Origin: an uncultured Chloroflexales bacterium
GTDB lineage: Bacteria; Chloroflexota; Chloroflexia; Chloroflexales; Chloroflexaceae
Direction: 5' to 3'
Assembly: GCA_937918935.1 (NCBI GenBank)
Contig: CAKZSI010000026.1
Span: forward strand, 1 to 64,000
DNA length: 64,000 nucleotides
Part shown: positions 35,476 to 45,600 of the stretch, in pieces
Position numbering within the stretch: the stretch's first letter is position 1
How the letters are laid out: each line of letters begins with the position of its first letter
Made by a program: the position numbers and the translations under genes
The notes under the pieces: model-generated
What the model was told of the DNA's origin: nothing
Databases searched by the model: none
The model's input: the letters and a program-made list of their open reading frames with translations, nothing else

Positions 35476-37326
35476 ATGTGTGGGATTGTCGGCTACGTTG
35501 GACCGCGTGAGGCGACCGAGGTAGTGGTCGGAGGACTGCAACGCCTGGAATACCGGGGCTACGACTCGGCTGGCATCGCGATCTTCGACCCCGACTGTGG
35601 GCTGCAACTCCGGCGGAGCGTGGGGAAGCTGCACAACCTGGTGCTGCGGCTGGGTCAGGAACCAGTCACCGGGCGGGTGGGTCTGGGCCATACCCGCTGG
35701 GCCACCCATGGCAACGTAACGGAAGAGAATGCCCATCCCCACCGCGACTCCAGCGGCCGGATCGTCGTCATCCAGAACGGCATCGTCGAAAACTACCTGG
35801 AATTGAAGGGCCAGTTGCTAGAAATGGGCTATCACTTCCATTCGCAGACCGACACCGAGGTGATCGCTCACCTGGTCGGGCACTACTACCGCGAGGAAGA
35901 GGCGCTGGAGCCGGCGGTGCGTCGGGCCATGGCCGAACTGCGGGGCGGCAACGCCGTGGTGGCCTTCTGCGTTGACGAACCTGATCGGCTCATCGCCGCG
36001 CGGCTCGGCAACGCCGGGGGCGTGGTGATCGGAACGGCCTCCGGCGAGACCTTCATCGCCTCGGATGTACCGGCCATCCTCGACTACACGCGCGACATGA
36101 TCTTCCTCGAAGATCGCGAACTCGCGGTGATCACCCGCCACGGCGTGAGCATCACCACCCTCGACGGCGCGACGGTCACGCGGCGGCCGGTCAGTGTGCC
36201 GTGGGATCCGGTCTCGGCGGCCAAAGGCGACTATAAGCACTTCATGCAGAAGGAGATCCACGAACAACCCCGGGCGCTGATGGATGTGCTGCGGGGGCGG
36301 ATCGATCAGGAGGCGGGACGGGTGCATCTGGAAGATCTGACCCTCGATGACGCGGCCTTGCGTCGGGTGGAGCGGATCTACGCCACCGCCTGCGGCACGG
36401 CCTGGCATGCCGGGCTGGTTGCCAAGTTTATGATCGAAAGCCTGGCGCGGGTGCGGGTGGAGGTAGACTACGCCAGCGAGTTCCGCTACCGTGGCCCGGT
36501 GCTCGGCGACGACGCCCTGTTGCTGGCGATCACCCAGAGTGGCGAGACGGTGGACACCCTGGCGGCCATGGAAGAGGCGCGCGCGCAGGGCGTGCCCAGT
36601 GTGGCGATTGTCAACGCCATCGGCAGCCAGGCGGCGCGGGTAGCCGACGGCGGGCCGATCTACCTGCACGCCGGCCCGGAGATCGGGGTGGCCTCGACCA
36701 AGGCGTTCACCTCGATGCTGGTGGCGGCCTACCTCTTCGCCCTGCGGCTGGGGCAGGCCCGCGGCACGCTCACGCCCGCTCAGATCCGCGAGCACCTGCA
36801 GGCCCTGGTGGAACTGCCCGGCAAGGCCGCCACGGTGATCGAGCGATCGGCGCCCATATGCGAGGAACTGGCCGAACACTACTACCGGGCCAGCGACGCC
36901 CTGTTCCTGGGACGGCAGGTTAACTACCCGATTGCCCTGGAGGGGGCATTGAAATTGAAGGAGATCAGCTACGTCCATGCCGAGGGCTACCCCGCCGGCG
37001 AAATGAAGCACGGCCCGATCGCGCTGATTGACGAGGCCATGCCCGTGGTGTGCATCGCGCCACGGGACGCGATCTATGAGAAGATGATCAGCAACATCGA
37101 GCAGGTGCGCGCCCGCCACGGCCACGTGATCGCCATTGGCGCCGAGGGTGACGCGCTGCTGGCCAGCAAGGCCGACCATGTGATTGAAGTCCCGCCCACC
37201 CTGCCGCTGCTCCAACCGGTACTGACGGTCATCCCCCTGCAGATCTTCGCCTACTACATGGCAGTGCGGCGGGGCTGCGACGTGGACCAGCCGCGTAACC
37301 TGGCCAAGAGCGTGACCGTGGAGTAG
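35476..37326 (+). CDS. glmS: Glutamine-fructose-6-phosphate aminotransferase (isomerizing)
   Basis: A 616-residue enzyme making glucosamine-6-phosphate from fructose-6-phosphate and glutamine, the entry to UDP-GlcNAc and cell wall. Cys2 of MCGIVGYVG is the glutaminase nucleophile; GHTRWATHG and HNGxVEN-like QNGIVENY complete the Ntn domain. Two SIS domains follow, with ITQSGETVDTL (about 353), ASTKAFTS (about 405), and the C-terminal DQPRNLAKSVTVE that carries the channel-gating residues. Start has CAGGAGGAACACC upstream. It is controlled by the ribozyme described above. Confidence 0.97.
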   Translation: MCGIVGYVGPREATEVVVGGLQRLEYRGYDSAGIAIFDPDCGLQLRRSVGKLHNLVLRLGQEPVTGRVGLGHTRWATHGNVTEENAHPHRDSSGRIVVIQNGIVENYLELKGQLLEMGYHFHSQTDTEVIAHLVGHYYREEEALEPAVRRAMAELRGGNAVVAFCVDEPDRLIAARLGNAGGVVIGTASGETFIASDVPAILDYTRDMIFLEDRELAVITRHGVSITTLDGATVTRRPVSVPWDPVSAAKGDYKHFMQKEIHEQPRALMDVLRGRIDQEAGRVHLEDLTLDDAALRRVERIYATACGTAWHAGLVAKFMIESLARVRVEVDYASEFRYRGPVLGDDALLLAITQSGETVDTLAAMEEARAQGVPSVAIVNAIGSQAARVADGGPIYLHAGPEIGVASTKAFTSMLVAAYLFALRLGQARGTLTPAQIREHLQALVELPGKAATVIERSAPICEELAEHYYRASDALFLGRQVNYPIALEGALKLKEISYVHAEGYPAGEMKHGPIALIDEAMPVVCIAPRDAIYEKMISNIEQVRARHGHVIAIGAEGDALLASKADHVIEVPPTLPLLQPVLTVIPLQIFAYYMAVRRGCDVDQPRNLAKSVTVE

Positions 37327-37431
37327 CGCAACCCGACCGGCGCCGTCGGGCAAGGCCCTGCTCGACAGCGTATCCCTCCTGGGAGCGCCAGGAAATGAGG
37401 GGCCGTCCTCTCGCTCATCTTTCCATCGGGT

Positions 37432-37463
37432 GTGGTATGGGGAAACCAGGTTTCCCATACCAC
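37432..37463. repeat. Extended family-B palindrome
   Basis: GTGGTATGGGGAAACC pairs with GGTTTCCCATACCAC: the family core lengthened to about 15 pairs with one bulge. It is 105 bases after the glmS stop. Confidence 0.9.
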
Positions 37464-37581
37464 GCCCAACCCTTTCTCGGTCAGCACGCCAGGACGTATA
37501 GGTTTCGTCACGGCCCGTGGCGAGAGGATCACGCACAGCCAGCGTCCGGTTTGCTACCATGATGTGAATGACACCGCAGGA

Positions 37582-37623
37582 GCGGGGTGGAGGGAAAACA
37601 GGTTCCTCTGGTTTCCACCCCGC
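37582..37623. repeat. Hairpin with 10-bp stem just upstream of archease
   Basis: GCGGGGTGGA (37582-37591) and TCCACCCCGC (37614-37623) flank a loop containing GGAAAACAGG and TGGTTTCC, an eroded family-B core. It ends 28 bases before the archease start, where it could influence translation. Confidence 0.7.
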
Positions 37624-37651
37624 CAGTTGGTATGCGTATCGAGGTCCTTCG

Positions 37652-38065
37652 ATGGGCGAGGCATGCGTCTACGAGGAACTGGCCCATACCGCCGACGTGG
37701 GGATGCGCGTGCGCGCGCCCACCCCGGCGGCCCTCTTCGCCTGCGCGGCGCGGAGTCTCGTCGCGCTGGCCGGTGGCGCCCCGGGCGAACCCTCGGAGCA
37801 GCGGCAGGTGAGCGTCGAAGCCGTTGACGCCGAGAGCCTGCTGGTAGAGTGGCTGAACGAGGTGCTCTACCTGTGCGAGAGCACGGGCGCGGTCGTCGCG
37901 GATGTGCTGGTGACGGCGTGGACGCCCACGAGGATCGTCGCCGAGGTATGGCTCGCGCCACCGGCGATCCCGCCGCGGGGGGCAATCAAGGCGGTCACCT
38001 ACCACCGTCTGCGGCTGGTCGAGACGCCGGAGGGCTGGCTGGCCGAATACTATGTTGATGTGTAG
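37652..38065 (+). CDS. Archease
   Basis: A 137-residue archease, the small activator that helps RtcB perform repeated guanylylation cycles. YEELAHTADVGMRVRAPTPA at the N-terminus holds the conserved H-T-A-D motif; VEWLNEVLYL and the C-terminal IKAVTYHRLRL...YYVDV are further family blocks. The start at 37652 removes an upstream extension that reads through the hairpin. Its stop codon overlaps the ribosome binding site of rtcB, which begins 12 bases later; the pair is an operon. Confidence 0.92.
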   Translation: MGEACVYEELAHTADVGMRVRAPTPAALFACAARSLVALAGGAPGEPSEQRQVSVEAVDAESLLVEWLNEVLYLCESTGAVVADVLVTAWTPTRIVAEVWLAPPAIPPRGAIKAVTYHRLRLVETPEGWLAEYYVDV

Positions 38066-38077
38066 GGAGGCGCCGTG

Positions 38078-39529
38078 ATGATCACGAAACACGATCTCCG
38101 GCCCCTGGCGGCGGATCTCTGGGAGATCCCCGTCGGGTTTCGCCGTGATATGCGCGTGCCGGCGCGGATCTACGCCAGCGAGGAGTTGCTCGATCACGCG
38201 CTGGAGGATCTCAGCCTCCAGCAACTGGTCAACGCGGCGACCCTGCCCGGGGTGGTGGCCTACACCCTGGCAATGCCCGATATCCATCAGGGCTACGGCT
38301 TCCCCGTGGGCGGTGTCGCGGCGATGGCCCTGCCCGATGGCGTGATCTCGCCGGGGGCCATCGGCTACGATATCAACTGTGGCGTGCGTCTGCTGGCCGC
38401 CGAGCTCGACGTGGAGCAGGCCACGCCCTATCTGGACGAACTCGCCGATAGCCTCAACCGGAACTGCCCCAGCGGCACCGGGCGTGGGGGCCGCATCCGC
38501 TTGAGTGACGCCGATCTCGACGAGGTGCTGGCCGAGGGTGCCCGCTGGTGCCTGCGTCATGACCTGGCCACCGAGCACGACCTGGCGCATACCGAGGAAG
38601 GGGGCTGCATGGCCGGGGCCAATCCGGCGCGGGTCAGCCCCCGCGCCCGCGATCGCGCCCGCGACCAGCTCGGCACGCTCGGTGCGGGGAACCATTTTCT
38701 CGAAGTGGACCGGGTGGCGCAGGTGCACGATCCCCCCATCGCTGCGGCCTATGGGCTGCGCGAGGGGCAGATCGTCGTACTGATCCACTGCGGCTCCCGC
38801 GGGCTCGGCCATCAGATCTGCACCGACTATGTGCGCGACTTCCAGCAGGTGGTGCAACGCTACGGCATCAGCCTGCCGGACCGCGAGCTGGTCTGCGCGC
38901 CGCTGAACACGCCGGAGGCCCGGGCCTATATTGAGGCCATGCACTGCGCCGCCAATTTCGCCTTCGCCAACCGGCAGACCCTCGCCGCCCTCGTGCGCGA
39001 GAGCTTCGGCCACGTCTTCGCCCGGCGCGGGTTGCCCGCCGGTCTGCGACAGGTGTACGACGTGGCCCACAATATGGGCAAGATGGAGGAACACCAGGTC
39101 AACGGGAAACGGATGCAGGTCTGCGTGCACCGCAAGGGGGCCACGCGGGCCTTTGGGCCGGGTTCGCCAGAGATCCCGACGGATTACCGGCCCTACGGGC
39201 AGCCGGTACTGGTGCCTGGCTCGATGGGGACGGCCAGTTATGTGCTGGCGGGAACGGAACACGCCATGGCGGTGAGCTTTGGCTCAACCTGCCACGGGGC
39301 CGGGCGTATGCTCAGCCGCACGGCCGCCAGGCGTCAGATCCACGGGGAACAACTGCGCAAGCAACTCGCCAGTCAGGGCATCCACGTCCGCGCCGGAAGT
39401 ATGGCCGGCCTGGCCGAAGAAGCCCCTTTCGCCTATAAGTCGGTGGACGAAGTAGTGGCAGTGGTGGACCGGGCCGGGCTGGCGCGCATCGTCGCACGCC
39501 TGGAGCCGTTGCTGGTGGTGAAGGGGTAG
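38078..39529 (+). CDS. rtcB: RNA-splicing ligase RtcB
   Basis: A 483-residue GTP- and Mn-dependent RNA ligase joining 2',3'-cyclic phosphate and 5'-OH ends. Metal and GTP motifs: YDINCGVR (Cys about 99), [10 protein letters not shown] (His about 205), [11 protein letters not shown], and [14 protein letters not shown] with the His that becomes guanylylated (about 405). Length is typical. GGGAGG precedes; ATG 38078 is preferred over the GTG three bases earlier. With archease it forms an RNA repair pair; no tRNA or toxin gene lies beside it to reveal the target. Confidence 0.96.
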   Translation: MITKHDLRPLAADLWEIPVGFRRDMRVPARIYASEELLDHALEDLSLQQLVNAATLPGVVAYTLAMPDIHQGYGFPVGGVAAMALPDGVISPGAIGYDINCGVRLLAAELDVEQATPYLDELADSLNRNCPSGTGRGGRIRLSDADLDEVLAEGARWCLRHDLATEHDLAHTEEGGCMAGANPARVSPRARDRARDQLGTLGAGNHFLEVDRVAQVHDPPIAAAYGLREGQIVVLIHCGSRGLGHQICTDYVRDFQQVVQRYGISLPDRELVCAPLNTPEARAYIEAMHCAANFAFANRQTLAALVRESFGHVFARRGLPAGLRQVYDVAHNMGKMEEHQVNGKRMQVCVHRKGATRAFGPGSPEIPTDYRPYGQPVLVPGSMGTASYVLAGTEHAMAVSFGSTCHGAGRMLSRTAARRQIHGEQLRKQLASQGIHVRAGSMAGLAEEAPFAYKSVDEVVAVVDRAGLARIVARLEPLLVVKG

Positions 39530-39534
39530 AGGGA

Positions 39535-39562
39535 GTGTGGAGGTGTTGTTACATCTCCACAC
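39535..39562. terminator. Hairpin between convergent rtcB and capA-like genes
   Basis: GTGTGGAGGTGT, loop TGTT, ACATCTCCACAC: 12 pairs with one G-T wobble, filling the 45-base gap between the two stop codons. A near-identical stem recurs at 61289-61314. Confidence 0.72.
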
Positions 39563-39574
39563 CGCTACACTTCG

Positions 39575-40702
39575 TTACCAGCGCACCTCCAGGGTTTCAT
39601 CAGCCTGAAGCTGCAGCGAAACCCCGCCCTCGCGACTGACGCGGCTGAGCCGCCGGGCCAGCCAGGCGGCCTCTTCGTGGGTGGCGCGCCACAGGCGGAA
39701 GCGCCGGCGCCGGAAGGGCGGCAGGCGCCCCCGCACCAGACGTCCGTCGGCATCCAGGGTGGCGAGGACGATAATGCCCAGGTCGGGCCGGTACTCCTCA
39801 TAGCCGCCAATGCCTTCGTAGTCGTTGATCAGGTCGCCGCAGCCGTAGAGGATCAAACGATCCTGGTACACCTCCATGCCCAGCGGATGGTGGGAGGAGT
39901 GCCCGTAGACCAGGTCAACCCCGGCGACACTGATCAACTGCCGGGCGAAGTCGCGGTGCGCGCGGGGAATAGCATAGCCCCAGTTGCCGCCCCAGTGCAG
40001 CGAGACCACCACCCGGTCGCCCGGCTGGCGCACGGTGCGGATCTGCCTGGCCACATGGGCTAGGCTGCGGGGCGAGAGATCTTCGAGCAGGTTGACCCCG
40101 GCGCGCTCGGCGGTGGCGGCCCAACTGAAGGGAATGCCACTGGAGGGCAGACCCCAGGCCCACACCAGCACGCGCCCCCGTCCTGGCCAGGCGAACACCG
40201 CGGGTTCGGCGGCCTCAACGTCATTCAGGCCCGCTCCGACGCTGCGCATTCCCACCTCGCGGATGCTGCGCAGGGTCTCGCGCAACCCCTCGCGGCCCCA
40301 GTCAAGCGTGTGGTTGTTCGCCAGCACGCAGCAATCCACTCGCGCCACGGTCAGGCAGGACAGATTGGCGGGATGCATGCGGTAGGTAATGCCCTTGTCT
40401 GGCCATGGCGTGGTGCTGGTCGTGACTGCGGTTTCGAGGTTGATCAGACGCGCATCGGGGGCCTCGCGCTCGAGCAGGGGCAGGGCCTCGCCCCAGAGAC
40501 AGGCCGGGTCAACCGGCCTGGGGATGGGGCCGTTCACCCGTTCGGCAAAGGCGACGTAGTCCAACGCGCTGCGCACGAACGGCTCGTAGATCGCCGGATC
40601 GCCCGGATGCGGAAGCGCCTGATCAATGCCGCGTCCGGTCATAACGTCACCGCACAGAGCCAGGGTGACGCGCGAGGTTGATGCTGGCGGGTCCCGACAC
40701 AT
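39575..40702 (-). CDS. CapA family protein (PgsA-like metallophosphatase fold)
   Basis: A 375-residue protein of the CapA/poly-gamma-glutamate biosynthesis group. TLALCGDVMTGRGID at the N-terminus, LINLETAVTT, NNHTLDWGREGL, VVSLHWGGNWGY and VYGHSSHHPLGMEVY are the metallophosphatase-like motifs (Asp, Glu, Asn-His, His). No signal peptide is apparent, unlike many CapA proteins, so location is uncertain. No capsule-ligase genes (CapB/C) are present; the substrate is therefore unknown. The start follows GGGAGAG. Confidence 0.85.
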   Translation of the reverse strand: MCRDPPASTSRVTLALCGDVMTGRGIDQALPHPGDPAIYEPFVRSALDYVAFAERVNGPIPRPVDPACLWGEALPLLEREAPDARLINLETAVTTSTTPWPDKGITYRMHPANLSCLTVARVDCCVLANNHTLDWGREGLRETLRSIREVGMRSVGAGLNDVEAAEPAVFAWPGRGRVLVWAWGLPSSGIPFSWAATAERAGVNLLEDLSPRSLAHVARQIRTVRQPGDRVVVSLHWGGNWGYAIPRAHRDFARQLISVAGVDLVYGHSSHHPLGMEVYQDRLILYGCGDLINDYEGIGGYEEYRPDLGIIVLATLDADGRLVRGRLPPFRRRRFRLWRATHEEAAWLARRLSRVSREGGVSLQLQADETLEVRW

Positions 40703-40911
40703 TTCACTCTCCCGGCGCCAATTCCTGTTGCAAAGACTGCGTGCCCATTATGGCCAGGTCTCATACCAGGTTCGTGCAGACACTTGCGGCACGAGTTCTG
40801 GCGGAAGTGCCTCCGAAGCCAGCATGCGGCTCTTCAATTCGCAAGAGGCCACGAGAACCTGGGATCACCGGAACACCCCCGCAATCCGGGGCGACCGGCC
40901 TGCCCCACTCC

Positions 40912-41583
40912 TCACCGCAGCCAGCGCGTGAACCACCCGGCAGCCAGTCGCGCCACCTCCTCCAGCGCACCCGGCTCCTCGAAGAGGTGGGTCGCTCCGG
41001 GCACGATCACCAGCGACGACTGTGACGGCAAGGCCGGCAGTACCGCCTGGTTCAGCGCGAGCACCTCGCGATCGGCCCCGCCGACGATGAGCAGCGTGGG
41101 CGCGCGCACCGCCTTAAGGTGGGCCGCGGCCAGGTCAGGACGCCCGCCCCGCGATACAACCGCCGCGACGAGATCGGGGCGCTCTGCGGCGGCGATAAGG
41201 GCGGCCGCCGCGCCCGTACTGGCCCCGAAGTAGCCCGACGGCAGCGCGCTGGTTTCGGGCAGGGCGCGCATCTGCTCGGTCGCCTGAAGCAGACGATGGC
41301 TCAAGAGCGGAATATCGAAGCGCAGATGGTGCGTGATCGCATCGCGGGCCTCTTCGTCAGCCGAAAGCAAGTCGAAGAGCAGGGTGGCCAGACCGGCCTG
41401 GTTCAACTGCTGCGCTACGAAGCGGTTGCGCGGGCTAAAGCGGCTACTGCCGCTGCCATGGGCAAAGATGACCAGGCCCCGGGCCTCTGCCGGGCGGACC
41501 AGGCTGCCGGCAAGGGTTTGACGGTCAATCCGGAAACGTACCGGAACCTCCGTGTAGCCCTGATCGTACATGCGCTCGGTCAT
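40912..41583 (-). CDS. Dienelactone-hydrolase-like alpha/beta hydrolase
   Basis: A 223-residue alpha/beta hydrolase. VIFAHGSGSSRFSPRN is the oxyanion-hole strand, GASTG (about 119) holds the nucleophilic Ser, GGADREV the acid and ATHLFEEPG the His. This resembles small hydrolases often annotated beside phosphoribosyltransferases. The start at 41583 is chosen because the extra 106 codons of the open frame upstream are non-homologous; the ribosome binding site (GGTAGGG) is weak. The 209-base gap before the CapA-like gene holds nothing I can name. Confidence 0.82.
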   Translation of the reverse strand: MTERMYDQGYTEVPVRFRIDRQTLAGSLVRPAEARGLVIFAHGSGSSRFSPRNRFVAQQLNQAGLATLLFDLLSADEEARDAITHHLRFDIPLLSHRLLQATEQMRALPETSALPSGYFGASTGAAAALIAAAERPDLVAAVVSRGGRPDLAAAHLKAVRAPTLLIVGGADREVLALNQAVLPALPSQSSLVIVPGATHLFEEPGALEEVARLAAGWFTRWLR

Positions 41584-42072
41584 GGTGGCCCTACCTTTTC
41601 TTGAACATGCGAAGAAAGCGGCAAGTTGCCGCCTGCCTCCAGGGTAGCACGTCTGAGGATCGCGAGAGGAGCGAAGGGCTTTACGCGGGGTGAGGATCTG
41701 GTTACTGATTGGAGGTGCACGGTGGAAGGGTGTGGGGGGCTTCGGCGACCCACACCCCGAAAGCTGACAGGATTCTAATAAACTTCTTATATTGCACCCC
41801 ACCAGAAGGGGTATCATAGTGTCTCGTTGGAGGGTATCGTCCTTCAAGTGACGGCGAGCGATTCGTCCGGTCCGCACTCCGGGGTGATACCTGCACGACA
41901 CGGGTCAACGGAGACTGGTGCGAGGGGTACATTCTGCAAGCCGAGGCTTCGCTCCCGACCGGAGTGCTCGCGGTCCTCAAACGTAGCCGCGGGAATACAC
42001 GCGCTCGCTTCCATAGCGCACCGCTTCCCTGGCTACGCCAGACTCGCCGTCGATTAGCAAAGGAGGTGAACG
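41584..42072. other. 489-base divergent intergenic region
   Basis: It separates the hydrolase (minus) from the zinc-ribbon gene (plus). I see a hairpin GGGTGTGGG/CCCACACCC at 41728-41757, a modestly AT-rich stretch near 41760-41820, and at its end an unusually complete Shine-Dalgarno sequence (AGGAGGTGA, 42061-42069). No gene is supported. Confidence 0.6.
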
Positions 42073-42480
42073 ATGCAAGTCGGCTCGAAACTGCTGACAT
42101 GCCCGAACTGCGGCGCTGAGTGGCCATCCCCCACGGCTACGGTGTGCCACGTGTGCCACTATGCGCCGACCGAGGTCCTTACCGCTCGCTCTGCCGCCCC
42201 GCGCTCCGTGGCTGAGTTGCATACGGCCCTCAATGACCTGTTGAACCACGCTCGTCGCGGCGGGTTGAGCCCCGAAAGCATCCTCCAGGTATTGCAGGAT
42301 GAACTGGCCTTTGCCGCCGACCTCGCCCAACCCGAGCGCCGCCACCTCGTCCAGATCCTCGACCTTGGCCCGCAAGAACTGGGTCTCCGTGAGCCCCTCA
42401 CCGGCAATCGCCGCACGACACTGCCAGCCCGTCCGGTAGTGGCGCAGACGACTGCGCCCGCCCCGGCAAGACGCCTCTAG
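42073..42480 (+). CDS. Small zinc-ribbon protein, function unknown
   Basis: A 135-residue protein with an N-terminal zinc ribbon: CPNC (Cys10, Cys13) and CHVC (Cys25, Cys28). A helical middle (VAELHTALNDLLNHARRGG, SPESILQVLQDELAFAADL) is followed by a Thr/Pro/Ala-rich tail. I do not recognise the family. The start has a near-perfect Shine-Dalgarno sequence at 42061-42069, suggesting efficient translation. It lies 129 bases before the giant glucan synthase gene in the same direction. Confidence 0.7.
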   Translation: MQVGSKLLTCPNCGAEWPSPTATVCHVCHYAPTEVLTARSAAPRSVAELHTALNDLLNHARRGGLSPESILQVLQDELAFAADLAQPERRHLVQILDLGPQELGLREPLTGNRRTTLPARPVVAQTTAPAPARRL

Positions 42481-42609
42481 GGTATGTTTCAACCACGCTT
42501 GACAGTGTGACCATCGCCTCCAAACCTCCACAGATTGGTTTTAAGGAACGGTAGAGCACCTGTCAGGCTGGAACGTTCACGTCTGAAACGCGCCCAGGTC
42601 ACGTGTGCC

Positions 42610-45600
42610 ATGGATATCGCTATCCAGTGGGCTGCGCTGAACCGCAGCCTGAAGACGATCACGGCCTCGATGCGCCGGACCCTCCCCGCGGCGATTGGCG
42701 GCGTGGTGATGCCGCCGGTCGCTCGGGGACCCGAACTGTTCAATGTTGAGCAACTTGAGGAGCACGCCCGCGGCCTCGCGGGCAGCCACCGCGTGGGGCA
42801 TCCCCTGCTCGGCCTGCCTGGCGCGTTGACGCTCCAACTGGCCCAGGACGAAGGCGACTTGCTGCGGGCCTATCGCATTCTCGCCGAGGATGCCCGCCAG
42901 CGAAAGCTGGCGTTGCCCGCCGCGGAGTGGCTGCTGGACAATATGTACCTGGTGCGCGACCAGATCCGCGAGATTCGCCAGGATCTGCCAGGCGGCTACT
43001 ACCGTGAATTGCCAAAGCTGATCGGCGGGCCGTACCGGGGCCGGACGCGTGTCTATGCCATGGCGCTGGAGTTGATCCTGCACAGCGACGGCAGGATTGA
43101 CCAGGAGCGGCTGTTGCGCTACGTGCTGGCCTATCAGTCCGTCACGCCGTTGACGATGGGTGAACTGTGGGCCGTGCCGATCATGCTTCGCGTGGGTCTG
43201 GTGGAGTATCTGGCGCGACAGGCGCGCCTGGTGCTCGATGTGCGCGCCCAGTACGCCGAAGCCGACGCCTGGGCCGAGCGCTTGCTGGCGCGGCCCGATG
43301 GCCCCGCCGAGACGCACCCTGTGCTGCGCGAACTGGCGCAGCGCCATCCGCATCTGCTCCTGCCCTTCGCCGTGCAGTTGCTCCGCCGGCTGCGCAGCTA
43401 CGACGGCGAGCGCGACGCCTCCGGGCTGATCGCCTGGCTGGAAGGTCAACTGCCCTCCCGCAGCGCCGAGGAGGTGGTGCATATCGAGCACCAGCGGCAA
43501 GCAGCCATCCAGGTCTCGGTTGGCAATACGATCACCAGCATGCGCACCCTCAACGCCATCGACTGGGCCGACTGGTTCGAGCAGGTCAGCCTGGTTGAGC
43601 AGGTGCTGCGCCAGGACCCGGCAGGCGCCTACCCGCGGAGCACCTTCGCCACGCGCGACCGCTTCCGCCACGAGGTCGAGCGCCTGGCGCGGGGCAGCGG
43701 GCGCAACGAAGTTGACGTGGCGCGTCAGGCGCTGATCCAGGCTACCCGCGCGGCCTCCGCCGGCGAGGGACCGCGGCCCGCCCATGTGGGCCACTACCTG
43801 ATCGGCGCCGGGCGGACGCCCTTCGAGGCCCTCCTCGGCTACCGCGCCGACCCGGGCGAGGTGGCCCGGCGGGCGCTGCTGCGGCATCCCGCCCCGGCGT
43901 ACTTCGGCGCGATCGCCGCCATCACCGGCGCCACCGTCGTGACCGGGCTGCGGCTGGCCCGGTCTTCGCGCCCGCTGCCGGAGCAGGCGCCGCATCCCGC
44001 GCTCCAGGCCCTGGCCGCCGGGCTTCTGGCCCTGCCCGCGAGCACCCTGGCCATCGAACTGGTCAACCGGGCCGTGGCCCATCTGCTGCCGCCGCGCCTG
44101 CTGCCGCGCCTCGACCTGCGCCATGGCATCCCCGCCGATCTGCGCACCATGGTGGTCGTTCCTACCCTGTTACTGACCCCCGATAGTATACGGCGCCAGC
44201 TCGAGTCGCTGGAGGTGCTCTACCTGGCCAACGAGGACCCCCACCTGCACTTCGCCCTGCTGAGCGACTTTGCCGACGCGCCGCAGCCCTGCATGCCCGA
44301 AGACGAGCAACTGCTCGCCGTGGCCCGCGAGGGCATTCTGGCCCTGAACGTGCGTTACGGCCCCGACCGGTTCTTCTTGCTGCACCGGCGCCGCCTGTGG
44401 AACCCTCAGCAGGGGTGCTGGATGGGCTGGGAGCGCAAACGCGGCAAGCTGGAGGAATTCAATCGGCTGCTCGCCGGGGCCACCGATACGACCTACGAGG
44501 TGCTGCTCGGCGACCTGAGCGTGCTGCCGCACATCCGCTACGTGATCACCCTCGACGCCGACACCCAGCTCCCCCGTGACGCGGCGCGGGCGCTGATCGG
44601 CACCCTGGCCCATCCCCTCAACACCGCAGTGGTGGACCCGCGGACCCACCGTACCGTCGAGGGCTACGGCATCCTGCAGCCGCGGGTGGGCATTGACCTG
44701 CCGAGCGCGCTGGCCAGCCGCTTCGCGCGGATCTTCGCCGGCAACGTGGGCATTGACCCCTACACCACTGCTGTGTCCGACACCTACATGGACCTGTTCG
44801 GCGAGGGGAGCTTCGTCGGCAAGGGCATCTACGACCCGGCGGTGCTGCGCGAGACACTCCACGACCGCTTCCCCGAGAACACGCTGCTCAGCCACGATCT
44901 GATCGAGGGCAATTACGCCCGCGTGGCCCTGCTGTCGGATGTTGAACTGATTGACAGCTACCCGACCACCTACGCGGCCTACGCGGCCCGGCAGCACCGC
45001 TGGGTGCGCGGCGACTGGCAGATCGCCGCCTGGATGCTGCCCCGGACGCCGACGGGCAGCGGGGCGTGGGCGCCGAACGTGCTGCCGCCGCTGGCGCGCT
45101 ACAAGATCTTCGACAACCTGCGGCGCAGCCTGGTCGCGCCGGCCTCCGTGACGCTGCTGGGCCTGGGCTGGCTGTTTTTGCCCGGGCGCGCCTGGGTCTG
45201 GACGCTGGCGGCCGTGGCGCCGTTGAGTGTGCCGCTGCTGTTTGAACTGGCCGACGCGCGCTTCTGGCTGCTCGGCTGGCGCTCGGCCCAGCAACGGCGG
45301 GCCAAACTGGCGGCCCTGCGCGATGAGGGGCTGCGGCTGCTGATCAACATCGCCCTGCTGCCCGACCAGGCGGCGCTCAACGTGGACGCGATCACGCGCA
45401 CGCTGGCGCGTATGCTGATCACGCGGCGGCAACTACTGGAGTGGGAGACAGCGGCCCAGGCCCAGTTGCGCCTGCGGCGCTCGTGGGATCGGGCGCTGCG
45501 GCGCACAGCCCCGGCCCTGGCGGTGCTGGGGCTGCTGGGCCTGGCCCGGCCCCGGCAGGCGCTGGAAGCCCTGCCCGCCGCCGCGCCGGTGCTGGCGGCG

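Noticed and set aside
34972-35742. Minus-strand open frame across the glmS leader and gene start
   Set aside because: It overlaps the ribozyme, intergenic palindromes and the glmS coding region; composition is that of a shadow frame.
37432-37827. Open frame starting in the family-B palindrome before archease
   Set aside because: It translates a palindrome and overlaps archease in another frame.
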